A stretch of DNA of 64,000 bases from Aselliscus stoliczkanus (taxonomy: Eukaryota > Chordata > Mammalia > Chiroptera > Hipposideridae): contig CM066732.1 in assembly GCA_033961575.1 (NCBI GenBank), forward strand, positions 80,990,687 through 81,054,686, written 5' to 3'. The notes under the pieces were generated by a model. That model saw nothing but the letters and a program-made list of their open reading frames with translations. It did not search any database and was not told the DNA's origin. How positions within the stretch are numbered: position 1 is the stretch's first letter; each line of letters opens with the position of its first letter. The position numbers and the translations under genes are program-made. This document shows positions 1-10,337 of the stretch, one piece after another.

Positions 1-263
1 TAATGTTTGAATAGTGCAGCTCTTTTGATTTTTACTCCTGAAATAAATTCTCTTCTTCAGACATCCTTACTTTCAAATATTCTGTCTAATTGACTTTTGT
101 GCATATGAAAATTCAACATTGTAATCTCATTATTCAAAACACGGATCTTTTATGATCTCACTTAAGTAGAAACAAAATGGAGAACATAAAATTTACTAGT
201 CCCTGATACATTCTCTCTCAGGTGTTGGACTGTTATATAATTCTACCCAGAAATAATTACCAT
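1..263. other. Unannotated AT-rich DNA
   Basis: No ORF, repeat family or RNA gene is recognisable in this stretch. It reads as single-copy AT-rich DNA at the window edge. Confidence 0.5.
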
Positions 264-725
264 TGTATTCATTTCCTAGGTCTGCCATAACAAATTAACA
301 CAAACTTAGATGGCTCAAAGCAACAGATATTTATTGTCTCACAATTCTAGAGGCTAGAAGTCAAAAATCAAGATGTTGACAGGGTCACGCCATCTCTGAA
401 GGCTCTAGAAGATAATAACCTCCTTGTCTCTTCCTAGCTTCTGGTGGTTGCAACCCTTGACATTCCTTGGCTTTTGGATATATCACTTCTGTCTCTACCT
501 CCGAAGTCACATGGCTATATCCAAATTTCCTGTGTCTGTGTCCAAATTTCCCTCTTCTTATAAGGATTCCAGTCATGAAGTTAGGGCCTACTGCAATCCA
601 TTATGTCCTCATCCTAAATTGATTACATCTATAATTATCTTATTCCCTAAGAAGATCACATTCCTAAGTACTGGGATTTAGGACTTGAACATATTTTGTG
701 GGGTGACACAATTCAATCCACAACA
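264..725 (-). mobile_element. MaLR LTR, MLT1-type (solo)
   Basis: Read on the minus strand, this begins near TGTTGTGGATTGAATTGTG and ends near GGCAGACCTAGG...AATACA. That is the layout of mammalian MLT1 (ERVL-MaLR) LTRs. Internal landmarks are the TTATAAGAAGAGGG box and the late AATAAA-like polyadenylation region followed by GTT-rich sequence. No internal retroviral sequence adjoins it, so it is a solo LTR. It is diverged and no clean 5-bp target duplication is seen. The family assignment is by recall of the consensus; the subfamily is not determined. Confidence 0.8.
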
Positions 726-1189
726 ATCACCTATAATAACTAGTCCTAAAACCTAATTATTTTCAATCACTGCAAATCACTGCTTTAAAAATTATTAATA
801 ATTTAATTTTCATATTTTACTCATAAAATACTACTTTTAAAAAAATAATAATAAACACAATATGTATTTATTTCTGATAACAAGATTTGAGAAATAGTTC
901 TCCTGTTGGTGGTGATAAACTTGAAAGAATATGATCCAATGAACAACAGCCATAATTTGTCTGTAGGTATTAATTATAACAATAAAGTAATACCTTTCAT
1001 GGGACCTTTTTAAAAATAATTGCCTTCAGTTCAGGTCACAGTGGACAAAAGACTGCAATCCAATAGATATCTCTCTTAAGAACTGATATAATCCAAAGAT
1101 AAAATTTGAAGTATCTAGAAGTGATAAAAAGTGTTAAATATAACACTAAAATTTCAAGCATATTTTGAAATGCAAAGAATTAAATTCTG
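726..1189. other. Unannotated AT-rich DNA
   Basis: Very AT-rich, with short A and T runs. No ORF or repeat family could be supported. It may be decayed L1 upstream of the next feature. Confidence 0.4.
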
Positions 1190-1890
1190 CCTTACAAATT
1201 AAATGTAGTCTATATGGCTTAACAGTACAGCAATTTTTATCAAAGTTGAAAAGACCTAATCAAATTACGAAGATATACAATTGAATAATAGGCCACATAC
1301 AAATGAACAGGAAAAAGATAATCAATACAGACACCATGCAAGTGATGTGACCAGGGGATTCACAGGAGTAAACATGAATGTTGAATAAACATTTGAACAG
1401 TGATCAAACTAGTAGTAAATAGAGAAATACCAGTTAAAACCATAAAGAGAAGGTGTCTTAACCCATCATCAGGTTAGCATGAATTTAAAAATTGATGCTA
1501 TCCAGTAAATCTAATACATGGGGTAATGAATACTGTGTGAGAGTATAAATTGGTAGGTCAATTTGGCAAAATCTATATAAATTAGTACACTTTTCTTATT
1601 CCCCTTACATAAAAAGTCACGCATATACAGAAGAGGCCAAGTATGAGGATGTTCATTGCAGTATTGTTTGTAGCACAGTATTCCACATAACCTAAATGTC
1701 TATCAATGGAGGTATGGCAAATAAATTATCACCTATCCATTCTATGAAAACTGCAGCAGTCAAAATGAAGTGGAACTATAAATATTTTAATAAATATTTT
1801 AAAGATATATATTTTTAGTGAAAATAGCAGGTTGGTGGCAGTAAAGATATTTTTTTTTCTGGAAATAAGTACAGAGTTGGAACAGTTTGT
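1190..1890 (+). mobile_element. Old L1 ORF2 3' end fragment
   Basis: The region from about 1640 to 1790 reads like the C-terminal end of L1 ORF2. It matches the part where a 'first-in-vivo' style block (TTCATTGCAGTATTGTTTGTAG) is followed by the CCTAAATGTC-TATCAATGG block and the codons for an ...AAVKMK... segment. Frames are broken by many stops and indels, so it is an old L1M-type copy. The upstream limit is uncertain. Confidence 0.6.
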
Positions 1891-2149
1891 AAGTCAGATC
1901 TCTGCAAATTTATATATACAGCATATAGCTGAATCATTATCTTTCTGTCTTTCATAGTAGAGAGTCATTAATCCAACTCATGCAAAATTAAGTCATATGA
2001 TTTAAATGAAAGTCAGGGGATGGCAGAACACAAAACTGGTTTCCCCCACTAGAACATCTGCCATTAAGCTTCTTGCCAGCACTTACTCACATTTAATAAA
2101 ATGTTTCATATACTTGTAAGCATCAATAGCTAAGGGTTCATGTCATATT

Positions 2150-2257
2150 CTTTTTTTTTTTCTTTTTTGCGGGCAGTGTTACTGGCCCTCATATGTGGGA
2201 CCTGAACCGAGGCCACCGGCTTCCGAAGCCAGTGCTTAACCACCGCGCCACTCGGTG
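2150..2257 (-). mobile_element. Short tRNA-derived SINE, type 1
   Basis: A poly(T) run at 2151-2167 followed by the reverse complement of the type-1 SINE head. The features shared with 17333, 31631, 46203 and 46982 are a GAAGCCAG(C/T)GC block, a CCCACATATGAGGGCC block and the GTGACACTGCCC end. The head is cut at CACTCGG, short of the expected GGCCGGCCC start. No clear target-site duplication was found. Confidence 0.8.
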
Positions 2258-2365
2258 GTAAAGGCACTTCCAGTTCATGGACTCAAGATAATCAAAGGTG
2301 TGAACAAACTGATGTTGTGCCAATGGATTTATCCACAAAATGACAGAGTATAAAAAGTATCAATT

Positions 2366-2999
2366 CAGGCAGGCCGAATGGTTTAATTGACTAAGAGTTG
2401 GCTTAGAGTGCGTGCTCTGAGCAACAGGGCCTCTGGTTCAATTCCCACGTGGGCCAGTGAATGCTGCGCCCTAGCTGAGCTGTCGCTGAGCTGCCAACAG
2501 GTGGCAGGATGGCTCAGCTGGTGTAACACCAAGATTGCCTGTTCAGTGGTGGGCTATGCCCACCCACAACTAAAGATTGAATTTAGCACCTTGAGCTAAG
2601 CTGCTACCCAGATGGCTCAGTTGATAGGGCGGCTCTTAACAACAAGGCTATTGGGTTCAACTCCCACATGGGATGGTGGCTACGCCCACCCGCAACTAAG
2701 ACAGAACTCAGCACCTTGAGCTGAGCTGCCGCCCCGGATGGCTCAGAGAATAGAGCGTGTGCTCTTAACAACAAGGCTGCTGGTTCGACTCCCGCATAGG
2801 ATGGTGGCTACACCCACCTGCAACTAAGATTGAACACAGCACCTTGAGCTTAGAGGCCACGAGCTGCCAACAGGAAGCCAGATGGCGGCTGGCGCCCTCC
2901 ACAAGGAAGATTGAAGAACAACTTGGCTGGTCCCCTTTCCCAATTCCCCAACACTGTTCCCCTCCCCCAATTCCCCAATAAAATCTTTTTTAAAAAAAT
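2366..2999 (+). mobile_element. Long composite tRNA-derived SINE with tandem units
   Basis: About 634 bp built from at least four tRNA-like units in tandem. Repeated ATGGCTCAG-type A boxes occur near 2510, 2611 and 2737, and B-box sequences of GGTTCGA/GGTTCAA type near 2433, 2655 and 2782. Each unit is followed by a CCTGCAACTAAGATTGAA...CACCTTGAGCT linker. The 3' module is CCCCTCCCCCAATTCCCCAA then AATAAAATCTTTTTT, that is a polyadenylation signal plus a pol III terminator, the hallmark of T+ SINEs. A diverged 10-bp target-site duplication flanks it (AGTATCAATT at 2356-2365, AGTGTCAATT at 3000-3009). Confidence 0.88.
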
Positions 3000-3009
3000 A
3001 GTGTCAATT

Positions 3010-3555
3010 GTAGAATAGCTGTGCTAAAAGCCCACCTACCTATGGCTCGTTATAATATATAAATGCCTGAGGAACCCAGGCTATAAGTGACAGACTTTTG
3101 AGATGAAAAATGTAAAAAGCTACTGTGAGAGGAATGTAATCCTCTTTCGAATGAATTTGCTAAACAGAGAGGAAGATGGCCAGCAGAAAAGCCTATTAGT
3201 CTTCAGTGGATCCATACTAATGAGAGAAAAAGTAGAATGAGGCCCAGATGTCTAGGACCATAATCAGGAATGTCATAATGTCTTTGCTATTTCCTGAGGA
3301 GCTTTGGACTTATGGTAATGAAATTTATATTACCACCTCCCCTCCTGCCTTCTTATATGAAATCAGTTAGGAAAATACTCTCATGTCGTTTTTACACACA
3401 TAGGATTTGGGAAGAACTATTATCATGAATGTACACATGTGATTTAATAACACCAAGGGGCACAGCTATGACTAAAACTATATGTAGATATACAGACTTC
3501 CCCACCAGAGTTAAAGACATGCAACGTAAAATAAGAAACTGCAGGAATAAAAGAC
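3010..3555. other. Unannotated DNA
   Basis: No gene, repeat family or RNA gene could be supported. Composition is ordinary for the window. Confidence 0.4.
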
Positions 3556-3775
3556 AAAGTTTTTATTATTATTCAACTTATTGGGGTGATATGGGTTAAT
3601 AAGAGTATATAAGTTGCAAGCGTACAATTCTACAATGCATCATCTGTATATTGCAATGTGTGCTCATCACCCCAAATTTAGCCTCCTTCCATCCCACATA
3701 TTTGACCCCCTTTACCCTCTTCACCCTCTCCCACACCTTTACCCTCTGGTAACAACCATACTATTGAAAGACAGG
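3556..3775 (-). mobile_element. L1 3' UTR/tail fragment
   Basis: On the minus strand this ends with the motif ATATCACCCCAATAA, which also ends the insert at 38681-39019. The body contains the shared block GTACACTTG...CACCTATATAA in diverged form and a CACCCCAAA block. It is a 5'-truncated, non-coding L1 tail. A weak target-site duplication (AAGACAAAG / AAGACAGGG) may flank it. Confidence 0.6.
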
Positions 3776-4246
3776 GTGTTTAAATGTGAAATATTATATT
3801 GATAGCTACTTAATAAACTACATGTTTCATAAAATTCATGAAATTAGAAGTCTTCAAAATTTGCCTGTAAGATTTTCAATCAAAAGGCCAACATTTGTTT
3901 CCATTCTTATCACAGGAGTCTTTCCAATTAAGAAATCCCATCAGAGGTCCCCTCAAGTGGAAATAACTCAGATGTAAACGTCTGTGGTCTAAAAGCATTC
4001 CTCTCGCATATCTTTGTAACAACATCTTCCAGATTGGTAATGAGTGCACCTTTTGAGAAGGTAGAGAATTTCGCTGTTACAGGCCTATTAATCACTGAAT
4101 TCATGCTGCATAACATCTTCTACTGACCAGTGGATCCAAAGATGTCCAGATGCTCTGATATCTAATCTTTGAGGGGAAAAAAAAATCCAAGGAGGGCAAC
4201 GTTTAAAAGTACAAGTTGAAAGTTTTGCCTGACTGTCATCCAAAAT
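3776..4246. other. Unannotated DNA
   Basis: Short overlapping ORFs on both strands (60-63 codons) have no recognisable domain and look like chance. No repeat family was recognised. Confidence 0.4.
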
Positions 4247-4247
4247 A

Positions 4248-4409
4248 CAGGCATACCTCAGACATACTGCAGGTTCAATTCCAGAGCACTACAGTGCAGT
4301 GAGTATCACAATACAGTGAGCTGTAATCATTTCACCTTCAATTTGGAAAAAACGCAACATCTGTGAAGTACAAAAAAAACATGGCACAATGAAACAAGGT
4401 ATTCCTCTG
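4248..4409 (+). mobile_element. Tigger1-type internally deleted element (MITE)
   Basis: The left end CAGGCATACCTCAGACATAC and the inverted right end ...AAACAAGGTATTCCTCTG match the long terminal inverted repeats of pogo/Tigger1 elements. The interior carries the Tigger-typical GCAGGTTCAATTCCAGA and CTTCAATTTGGAAAAAACGC blocks joined together, so the transposase is missing. A TA dinucleotide sits just left (4246-4247). This is an ancient mammalian MITE. Confidence 0.75.
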
Positions 4410-4730
4410 CTCCCCAAACCAGTAGGTTTTATTAATTTCTACATTTTCTTTGAACATATTGAATGAAATAGGTATCAAAGAGGATAATAAAATAAAATAA
4501 AACCAGTAAAATAAAAGTAAAACTATGTTAAAGTTTGAGGGTATGGTTTCCTCTTAATTGTACACAACTCCCACACATGAGTGGAGCTAATATAAGCGAT
4601 TTTCACAGCAATTGTCCAAATCCAGGAGGAAACTGAGGACAGTTTGAGGAACTGAGATAATTCTATATTGATATAGCAAACAAAATAATGTGGATAACGA
4701 TGGAGGTGTGACAACAATAGCATACACAGA
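4410..4730. other. Unannotated DNA; chance ORF
   Basis: A 108-codon minus-strand ORF (4523-4849) overlaps the MIR below. It has no domain, signal peptide or supporting context and is treated as chance. Confidence 0.4.
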
Positions 4731-4985
4731 AGCTGTAATTTATCTAGTGCAAAAGTATTAATACTTTCTGTAGATTTATTCCTCAGAACAACCCTGGGAA
4801 GTAGATTTACTTTCTTCAGTTTGTATAGTAGTAAACTGAGGCTTGGCAAAGTTAAAAGGCTAGCGGAAGTTCAAAAAGCTAAAACTCGGTATCAAGACTC
4901 AAACCCAGATAACCTGACCTCAAAGCTCATGTTAACTTTAAAAAATGCAGAGTTGTTAAGAGTGGTGTTAAATCAAGTGCCTCTG
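4731..4985 (-). mobile_element. MIR SINE
   Basis: Shows the MIR core in reverse orientation: CAACCCTGGGAAGTAGATT, then AGTAAACTGAGGCTTGGCAAAG, then ...CTCAAACCCAGATAACCTGACC. It is diverged, as expected for this old tRNA-derived family. No target duplication is visible. Confidence 0.75.
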
Positions 4986-7855
4986 AAGGACAGTTTAATT
5001 CAAATTGGGTTGTTCTTGTAAATGCTTTCAGAAATTAGAAATACAAATGTTTATTTCATACATACTCTTTGCCAGTCTGTACTAGATACTCAGTATACAA
5101 CACTAGCTATATATATATTTTTCAAATGTTGAAACATCTAATTCGGGTCACAAAACAGTTTCAACTTGACTAAAACTAGTCCCATTTGAACACTTGCCAT
5201 ATAGGAAAAGATATTGCTGACTTCTATTTTTAAAAAGCTGAAAAATGTTTGCCATACTAAGCAGGTATACTGAATAATATGATAGCTTTGTAACCTTGTA
5301 CAGACACATAATTAATGTTTAGTGGTTTAAGGAAAATATATCCACTTAAAATGATATAGCATTCCAATCAAGAAGCAGAATTAAGTTAAAACAGAAAAAG
5401 CATAATAAATATTGCCATTTCCTGAAGTTTAGAAGAACTTTGCTTTTTTTTTCAGTTTCACTTTTTAAGCCTGAAGGCATTACTTCAGTGTGTATACATT
5501 TATGCTAATCATATACCACAGCCATGGGTTCTTCTATCAATATGAAATGTTTTGTACTTGCTGTTTTTGTGCATCTTGTATTGTTATGTGCAATATACAA
5601 AATAATGTGTCTAACTATGCCATTTATGCTTTTGAAAGAAAAAGCAAATTACTTACTGAAGAGAATGGCATTTGCATGCATGTGTGTCAGCTTTCAAGCC
5701 ATTTCCTTCTACAAAATATTGCTTTCTACACTTAGAAAATGCATCCATCCATCAGTTACAAACCATTTCAAAGCACTTTATGAATCTACAGAGCAAAATG
5801 TACTTATCTTACATTGGCAGTGTCCCAGCTGTTACAAAATTGCTATTGTCCTAATACTTACAAGGCAATTTTAGCATCAGTTAATAATTTTACAGGATAG
5901 ATAACTTCTAAAGCATTATAAAATGACAGACATTAAACAATAGCAACTTAGCATTTTTTGAAACAGTTCATGACAGCTTAAAAACTAAAGTGATTTTAAT
6001 GTATAGTCTATGCAGTTTTAGTTTCTCATTGACAATTCCTTTAGAAGATAAAAATGTGAAAATCCTTTTAAATAGTGGGTGAAAGAATAAAGCATATTTA
6101 TCTTTAAAAGATATTCAGTAAAAATCTCAATTAGAAATAATGTTTCAAATCTTTCCTTACAGATAGTAGGTGACAATAATTTGAATTTATTTAGGCAGAG
6201 GAAAAAAAAATGATGGTATCATTTAATGGTAGAGTTCCACAAAATAAAAAGGCATATCTATTCATTAAAGCTAATACAAAAAGAAAAATACAATGAATAG
6301 CATTTTATATAAATCAGTATGCATTATTTCTTTCTAAACACTGTTTTCTATCAATCTTAGTTTAAAAGCTTCAGTTAAAGGAAAAATCTGGGTAAATGTA
6401 ACACATGTGTTCTCTCTTATTCCCTTTGTTTAAGTTGTTGGGATAGCCAGACAACCCATTTGGGCTGGATATTTTACCATTCACCTTTGATAGCTAATGC
6501 CTTGATGGTACAGAAAGAAAAATAGCTCTAAACAAATTACATTAATTGGTACTCTTCAAGGAAAAAATGCTTTTGATAACCACCAATATCCAACATTGGC
6601 TATTTTCATAAATGGACTTATTAAATAAAACCAATTATTCTATGAATGTTTACAAAGGCCAAGTGATTGATCACATTATCAAAATACAACTTAAATCCCT
6701 TTTGTACACAATTGCCATTTTTATCTCTATTACTGAGCATATTGATATCTCATGGCTCACTGTGTTATACACCAGCTACTTCAGAAAATCAAGTGCAAGT
6801 TGAATTTTCCAATGAAGTAAATTCTGTTCACACATTTAATTTTCTATAGAATGTTACATAATTAATTTAATACTGGAATTGTTTCAAAAATATAAAATGG
6901 CAAATTTGCATAATTTCAACCCCTTTCATGGTACCAAAGCACATAAAGAAAAATGTAATTCAAAGTGTCTCATATACTTTTTCAGTATGTAATACATGCT
7001 ATTTATTAAATAGTATTATAGTGTATTATAAGACATACAAATGCTTATGTCACTCCTAAGGAAGGAATGCATGTGGTAAAATAGATCAAATAGCCAACAA
7101 CCTATATTGCCAGTTCCATACTTCTCACCCATTACTCTATTCTTAGTCATCACACACTTCGTGGAACATAGTGTGTGCACCACAGGTGTTTGTTGACTGA
7201 CTGATTGATTGACTTGGTCTTATTCAATTGAGATTCACTATTTCAATCCTACATTAGCTGTTTCATTTACATTTTAAATTTCAATCTTTCCTCAGTGTTC
7301 ATATAGAAAACAATTCTCAGAAATAATCCACTGGAGTCTGACTCAAAATGCCACTTCTTGCCCAAAATTAATTGAGAAATATAAATATTTCTATTAAAAA
7401 GCTATTCTATCATATATTTACATGTCACTTACAAACCCTGTGACACTCTTAATAAATTATTCATAACATGAAACTGACTCATTTCTACAATGAAAATATA
7501 GAAAATGAAGGCAATGTTAGGTCTTTCTTTCCTTTTGTCTTCAAATATCATCAAACTAATAATAACCTATTTAAATTATAAAATATTTATTTACTGTTGC
7601 CTTTGCTAACATATTTATTATTAATTAGTATTGAATATAACAGGCTTCATACAACATAACTAAGTGAAAAATGTAAATAATTCTTAGTAATGAGAGGCTA
7701 ACATGTCAATTAAAGTTGTAATGTTAAAATGTAATTAAATTCCATTATTTTTTAATCTCAGTCTGAAAACATAAGACCATCTCCCCAGTTTTTGGCAAGA
7801 ATATATTTAAAAACAGTGGCAATGAATTTTGACTTTTAAGAAAAAAACTTATTTA
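4986..7855. other. Long AT-rich unannotated stretch
   Basis: About 2.9 kb of AT-rich DNA without a recognisable gene or repeat. The overlapping ORFs at 5490-5874 (up to 116 codons) run in different frames over the same bases. They lack conserved motifs and have no clear Kozak or splice context. Their cysteine/leucine-rich look comes from AT-biased composition. Confidence 0.45.
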
Positions 7856-7939
7856 TGTTGGGGGAGTGCCACAGAAGTGGGCAGAGTTTGGCAAGTCCCA
7901 GTCTTCCTATACAAGGCCGTAGCCTAAGACTCCCCAACA
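7856..7939. repeat. Short inverted repeat around a GC-richer island
   Basis: The arm TGTTGGGGGAGT (7856-7867) is matched inversely by ACTCCCCAACA (7929-7939), with one bulged G and a loop of about 60 nt. It could be a remnant of terminal inverted repeats of a small DNA transposon or a chance hairpin. Confidence 0.4.
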
Positions 7940-8564
7940 TCTTTTATTACTGTGCTTTAAGATATTTAGACAATCCAGCATGCAGTCTTCAAAGTGTGTT
8001 TGAAATACCGCTTTCTTTTTTAAATTTTTCTTTTATTTTTCAGTTACAGTTGACATACAAGTGCAATATTATATTAGTTTCAGGTATACATCATAGTGAT
8101 TAGACATTTATATAACCTACAAGGTGTTCACCCTGATAAATCTAGCACGTATCTGACATCATACATAGTTATTACAGTATTATTCACTATATTCTTTATG
8201 CTATACTTTATATTCCCATGACTCTTTTAAATCTACCAATTTGTACCTCTTAATCCCGTCCCCTTTTTCACCAATCCCCACAATCCCTCTCTCATCTGTT
8301 CTCTGTATCCATGAGTTTCTTCCTGTTTTGTGTGTTTGTTTATATTGTTCTTTATATTCCATATATAAGTGAAATCATATGGTATTTGCTTCTCTCTGTC
8401 TGACTTACTCCACTCAGCGCAATACCCTCTAGGTCCATCCATGTTGTTGCAAATGGCAAGATTTTATTCTTTTTTGTGGCTTAATAATATTCCATTGTAC
8501 GTATGTACTACACCTCTTCATTATCCATTCATCCACTGATGGACACCCAAGTTGCCTCCCTATC

Positions 8565-8837
8565 TTAGCCATTATAAAAAATGCTACAATGAAGTAATGT
8601 TTTGAGTTTCTTCAGATAAACATTCAGGAATGGGATTACTGGGTTTCTTGTTATACCCCTTGTTTTAAAGTTTATTTTATCCAATATAAATATTACTACC
8701 CCAGCTTTTTTTGTTTGTTTGTTTACATTTTCATGGATCATCTTTTTCCATCCCTGACTTTCAGTCAGTGTGTGTCTTTCAACCTGAAGTGAGTCTGTTG
8801 TAGACAGCATATGTAAGGGTTTTATTTTCTTATCCAT
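8565..8837 (-). pseudogene. L1 ORF2 N-terminus fused to C-terminus
   Basis: A 90-codon minus-strand frame that begins in the endonuclease-domain region (KGW-like 'GWKKMIHEN', then KKAGVVIFILDKINFK). It switches directly to the extreme C-terminal part (NPVIPFLNVYLKK). In a full L1 ORF2 these two segments are about 1,000 codons apart, so the interior including the whole reverse transcriptase has been deleted. The same switch occurs in the plus-strand copy at 44653-44889, so the deletion predates both insertions. Confidence 0.85.
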
Positions 8838-8959
8838 TCAGCCACCCTGATTGTCTTTCAATTAGAGCATTTAATCCATTTACATTGAAAGTAATGATTG
8901 ATAGATATGTAGTTATTGCCATGTTATTATTCATAATTTTTATCTTTTTTGTTTTTCTT

Positions 8960-10337
8960 CTTCTTAAAGCAGCCCCTCTAACATTTCTTGTAATACTGGT
9001 TTGGTGGTGATGAATTCCTTTAGCTTTTCATTGTCTGGGAAGCTTTTTATCTGTCCATTGATTCTAAATGATAGCCTTGCTGGGTAGAGCAGTCTTGGTT
9101 GTAAATCCTTGCTTTTCATCACTGAATATTTTGTGCCAATTCCTTCTGACCTACAAAGTTTTCTGTAGAGAAGTCAGCTGATAGTCTTATAGGAGCTTCT
9201 TTGTAAGTAACTAACTGCTTTTCTCTTGCTGCTTTTAAGATTCTCTCTTTGTCTTTAACCTTTGACATTTTAATTGCGATGTCTTGGTATGGACCTCTTT
9301 GGGTTCATTTTCTTTGGGACTTTGTACTTTCTGGGCTTGTATATCTATTTCCTTCACCAGGTTAGGGAAGTTTTCTATCATTATTTCTTCAAATAAGTTC
9401 ACAGTCCCTTGCTTTCTCTCTCTTCTTCCGGTACCCCTACCATGTAAACCTTGGTACCCTTGATGTTGTCCAAAAAACTATCCTCATTTGGAGGGGGATT
9501 CATTTTTCTTTTTGCCTCTCTGATTAGTGTTTTCTGCTACCTTATTTTCCAAATCACTGATTTGATCTTCTGTTTCAGCTAATATGTTGATTCCCTCTAA
9601 TGTTGTTTTTTTTTTTAAAGATTTTATTGGAAAATTGGGGAGAGGAACAATGTTGGGGAATTGGGGAAGGGGAACATTGTGTTTTTGCAGGACCCATTAG
9701 CTCCGAGTCAAATTGTTGTCCTTCAATCTTAGTTGTGGTGGGCACAAGCTGAGTTCTAAGTTTAGTCTCCACTTTTAATCCAGTTGGGGGAGGGTGTAGT
9801 CCACCATCCCATGTGGGAGTCAAACCAGCAACCTTGTTGCACACTGAGCCATCCAGCCTCTTATCAGCAGGCCTCAGCTGCTCAGTTCTAGGTGCTGTGT
9901 TCAATCTTAGTTGTGGGGATGGGGGGTGGGGGGCGCAGCCCACCATCCCATGTGGGAGTCAAACTAGCACCCTTGTTGTTAAGAGCATGCTCTCTCACCA
10001 GCTCAGAAGTAGTTCACTGGCTCATGTTGGAATCAAACCAGCGAACCTGATGCTCAGAGCTTATGCTCTAACCAACTGAGCCACTCAGCCAGCCCCTAAT
10101 GTATTCTTTATTTCAGTACTGTATGCTTCATTTCTGACTGGTTCTTTGTTATTTTTTATATCTCCATTTTTATGTTTTCTATATCTTTGTTGAAATTCTC
10201 ACTGAGATCATTGCGCATCTTTATAACCATGGTTTTGAACTCTATATCTGGTAGATTGCATATTTCCATTTCGTTAGTTCTTTTTCTGGAATTTTGTTCT
10301 GTTCTTTCATTTGGGACATATTTCTTTGTGTCCCCAT
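8960..10337 (-). pseudogene. L1 ORF1 remnant in copy A
   Basis: The predicted start (ATG read from 10337-10335) opens a frame with the mammalian L1 ORF1 N-terminus signature (MSQMKEQNK...EKEL). The frame breaks after about 34 codons. Downstream the coiled-coil, RNA-recognition and C-terminal segments can be followed in shifted frames to the LKEFITTK...EMLEG region near 8960-9030. The SINE at 9604-10095 splits it. ORF1p is the RNA-binding chaperone of the L1 RNP; this copy cannot encode an intact protein. Confidence 0.8.
9604..10095 (-). mobile_element. Long composite T+ SINE inside half-L1 copy A
   Basis: Reverse-strand SINE of about 490 bp. It starts (on the plus strand) with poly(T) and the reverse of the AATAAAATCTTT tail (AAAGATTTTATTGG). 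Three tRNA-like units follow, each with an inverted B-box region (near 9822, 9961 and 10031). It ends with the head GGGCTGGCTGAGTGGCTCAG in reverse at 10076-10095. A short CTAATGT direct repeat (9597-9603, 10096-10102) fits a target duplication. It interrupts ORF1 of the half-L1 and so is younger. Confidence 0.85.

Noticed and set aside
264..725. Endogenous retrovirus with coding genes next to the LTRs
   Set aside because: The LTRs at 264, 50726 and 58815 are solo MaLR-type LTRs; no gag, pol or env motif was found beside them.
2366..2860. tRNA genes at the GGTTCGA/GGTTCAA sites
   Set aside because: The A and B boxes belong to SINE units; no cloverleaf with proper acceptor stem is present, and linkers and T+ tail show they are SINE-derived.
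2366..2999. CRISPR-like array of repeated units
   Set aside because: The spacing and units are explained by tandem tRNA-like SINE modules in a mammalian genome.
5490..5874. Three overlapping ORFs (up to 116 codons)
   Set aside because: Different frames over the same AT-rich bases with no motifs; expected by chance in a 64-kb window.
9575..9946. 123-codon minus-strand ORF
   Set aside because: It is a read-through of the SINE at 9604-10095; the protein is a translation of SINE tRNA-like units.
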